Assembly: GCA_015179025.1 (NCBI GenBank) | Contig: WHUX01000029.1 | Coordinates: 310,001-374,000 of the forward strand | Origin: Terfezia claveryi | Lineage: Eukaryota > Ascomycota > Pezizomycetes > Pezizales > Pezizaceae | DNA length: 64,000 nt | Reading direction: 5' to 3' | Shown: positions 61,749-64,000 of the stretch, piece after piece | Numbering within the stretch: the stretch's first letter is position 1 | Layout of the letters: every line of letters starts with the position of its first letter | Notes under the pieces: generated by a model | The model's database searches: none | Told to the model about the DNA's origin: nothing | The model's input: only the letters and a program-made list of their open reading frames with translations | Position numbers and translations under genes: made by a program

Positions 61749-62404
61749 ATGTGCCAAGCAACGGTTTGCTACTGTACGGACTGTAAGCAAGAATACTGGA
61801 CCATAAACGAAAGCGCCTGTTGGACAGCTCACGCCTCGAATTTTAATGAGGTAATCTGCTGGAATATAACTTTCCTTGAGATACTGGAATTGAAGGAATG
61901 GATGGATTGTGCAAAGTGTCGAGGAGACTCTGAGGGTCGGAATTTGAGGTTCACCCAGCCGCCAGGATTGAGGCTGAGCGTGGACAGGGTCCATAACAAA
62001 GATCGTAAGGGCCCACTACATTTTTCATTGGCACACTTGTGGAACTAATCGAATGATTGTGTAATCTAGGCTCGGTGGAACTATTTCAGAGTTCGGATTT
62101 AGTACTGAAACACCGGGAAGTCCACGATCCCCCATCGGGACCAGGCAAGGTGACCGTTGATGAGTTCTTAAGATATGGAGGGCAAAAAGAAGAAGAAGAA
62201 CATGAGGCTGCGAGTCGTAGGAGAAATCAGAGATCTGATGCTAAGCCTGGATTGTGGAGATGTCCATCTCGATGGTTAACATCGATTGGGATTCTGAGAG
62301 CAAATACAACCAACCCCATTGAACCTGAAAGGAGATTAACTGCAAAGGGGAAGGTGATATCATGGTCATCTTTGTGGTCATCTCTGAAGATGATGAGCTG
62401 GTGA
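61749..62404 (+). CDS. possible small protein of unknown family, 196 aa
   Basis: Two exons, 61749-62004 and 62070-62404, join in phase (GATC/GTAAGG, acceptor TAATCTAG/GC) into a 196-residue product. Residues 1-60 contain Cys pairs (MCQATVCYCTDC, ACW, ICW, DCAKC) that could bind metal; the C-terminal half is acidic then basic (KEEEEHEAASRRRNQR) and ends KMMSW. I do not recognise the family. There is no signal peptide. The ATG context and a 65-bp intron of typical size support a gene; the lack of known domains argues against certainty. Confidence 0.35.
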
Positions 62405-63136
62405 AACAGCCGAACAGAAAAGACAATGAAATATTTGGCAATTGCAAGCTAGCGTTTGAAGTTATCAACAAGACCCACCATACTAACTAGAACAAAGTCA
62501 TGGTACGTACTTATAATTAATCATATGCATTATACAACGTACAAGAGCACAGCTTGCAGACACTTAACTTCATAGCATAAATTGAAAGTACGTATATCTC
62601 GGTCCCGGATACAATATCAATTTCACAATCAACCTTATATGAACAGCAACAAATTTTTCCTCCGCAAGAAATTGAGGATCCTCTGGACCAGCTATTACTC
62701 CAGTTTACCACAAACTGCATCTGCTCGCAACATAATGATCCCTGGTTCAGTGATATCTACATACATGCGTGGTGGGAAGTCTTTATGTATTCCTTTTTAT
62801 GCATCGATCACTAAGTGCTCGGAGTTGAATGTTATGCAGGGGGCCTACGCACGCACAGTATACCGTAGTAACTCTTCAATGTGGAGTACCCGTACATTAG
62901 TACATACATATACCTCACACATAGGCCCCGCTCTGATTATCTACCACCCTTCATGATATCACGCTTAATCCTATTCGTGTTTCATCTTTAAAAGCATATC
63001 TTTCTTGGTGTGCCAGACTGACCAGCACCATATCCAGCTTCCAGTGCATATTCACCCTTATCGCATAAGCCTACTGTTACCCCGGGCCCGGTGAGATGAA
63101 TCTCGGCAGTGGCTTCAAGGAGTAGAATAGGGAACT
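62405..63136. other. intergenic, no gene supported
   Basis: AT-rich; a 124-codon plus-strand frame (62582-62956) has no recognisable features. Confidence 0.6.
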
Positions 63137-63309
63137 GTACCGGGAAAACTGGTGAATAAGACTCCTTGTCTGTATCTTTGCTCTTTCCTTTTTGTGTTAG
63201 GGGCGTTATTAGTTGTGGGTAGATTAGCGTCCTTGACTCGAATTTTGATTTACTCTAGAGTTATGATCCAGATACAGACAAGGAGTCTTTTCACCAGTTT
63301 TCCCGGTAC
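63137..63309. repeat. near-perfect inverted repeat, 39-40-bp arms with 94-bp loop
   Basis: The left arm (63137-63176) begins GTACCGGGAAAACTGGTGAA and the right arm (63271-63309) is its reverse complement with one single-base indel. The transcript of either strand would fold into a long hairpin. The loop is AT-rich and has no frame of note. Confidence 0.9.
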
Positions 63310-64000
63310 CAATAATTACAAGGGGAGAAAACGGAACAGCGGTTCCAACATACGAATGCTATTATTACCCAGGTCTCAGCCCGCCCATGGCAAGGATCAG
63401 TCTCGAGGCCAGGATATATCGATATCAGCGTTTAACAACGACCTTCAGCCACTGGAAACGTAAACTGTGCACATTATACCAGTGACACTACCAATATGAG
63501 TGCGCAAATTATAAGGCCAAGCTTTCCTAGCTTGCTACCCAAGAATGAAAAATCCAGCTATCGTATTATGACTGAGATTTGAGACCGTGTCATTTCATGA
63601 TCACGCTGGGCAGTTCAAATGCACCGCCTCATTCATAAACCAAGCAGTATAGAATGGCCTTTGAAGCACATATGGGATTAAATTTCTCTTGCGTCCATCT
63701 CTTGCGTCCATAATGGTGCGTTGTACTGTATAGCGGACGAGGGGATGCCGTATATTGCACAAGACGATTAAAGCAATGACCGTATGGTGGTGACTGGGCT
63801 CTAATTTATAGGGCCTTGGGTGCTTCTGAAAATATATTTAGTATATTAATCCTGCATCAGGCATTTTTTGTTCTTCTCTCTGGGGGTCAGGCCTAACAAT
63901 CAGAGGTGACTCGTCACGTGCTCATATATAAATGTTGCCCTGGAACTAAGAAAAAAAATTGGTACCTTGAATGTAGTCTGGCTTGCCTATCTAACTTATA
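63310..64000. other. intergenic to window edge, no gene supported
   Basis: Short frames only. A diverged dispersed-repeat copy (TGTAGTCTGGCTTGCC) lies at 63972-63987. Confidence 0.6.

Noticed and set aside
34523..62404. A secondary-metabolite or other functional gene cluster
   Set aside because: Neighbouring genes belong to unrelated housekeeping pathways, with no backbone enzyme, transporter-regulator set or co-orientation.
1..64000. CRISPR arrays, bacterial operons, insertion sequences
   Set aside because: The window is fungal nuclear DNA with spliced genes; no regular direct-repeat/spacer array is present.

Overview
The window is nuclear DNA from a filamentous ascomycete (Pezizomycotina). 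The evidence is short introns (about 50-110 bp) with GT(A/G)AGT-type donors and CTAAT/CTAAC branch sites, fungal gene families (Gin4/Hsl1-type kinase, Pho85-type cyclin, Mnn10 mannosyltransferase, Rad53-type kinase), and a decayed copia element. Intron-rich genes (seven coding exons in the bestrophin gene) and gene-poor tracts of 4-11 kb would suit an early-diverging class such as Pezizomycetes, but that is inference.

Layout. 2.3-6.4 kb: Gin4/Hsl1-type septin/morphogenesis kinase (-). 7.7-8.3 kb: small DNA element with 16-bp terminal inverted repeats. 9.7-11.3 kb: C2H2 transcription factor (-) whose first coding exon cannot be found. 12.5-23.3 kb: about 10.8 kb with no supportable gene. 23.3-25.4 kb: Pcl-type cyclin (-). 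25.4-34.5 kb: gene-poor, holding a truncated IPI1 copy and a clearly dead ARPC4 copy, head to head. 34.5-36.8 kb: NTF2-like protein with six GDGMGGRK repeats (-). 38.7-40.1 kb: Mnn10-type mannosyltransferase (+) with a GC-AG intron. 43.6-46.9 kb: Rad53/Chk2 kinase with two FHA domains (+). 48.4-50.1 kb: collapsed Ty1/copia relic. 51.2-51.9 kb: long T/C-rich microsatellite and tRNA-Ile(AAU). 52.9-54.7 kb: single-pass membrane protein of unknown function (-). 55.7-57.6 kb: bestrophin-family anion channel (-). 58.2-60.6 kb: Rex1-type DEDDh exonuclease (-). 61.7-62.4 kb: possible small orphan gene (+). 63.1-63.3 kb: near-perfect 40-bp inverted repeat.

The genes do not form an operon or a biosynthetic cluster. 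They are independent housekeeping or regulatory genes (cell cycle and checkpoint, cell wall, ion transport, RNA processing) separated by repeat-bearing spacers. No undescribed multigene system stands out. The most interesting items are the decayed IPI1-ARPC4 block, the dispersed 15-mer family, the repeat-bearing NTF2-like protein, the GC-AG intron and the start-codon-free 5' region of the zinc-finger gene. All exon structures were joined by hand from reading phase, splice-site motifs and family resemblance; none has been checked against transcripts or databases.
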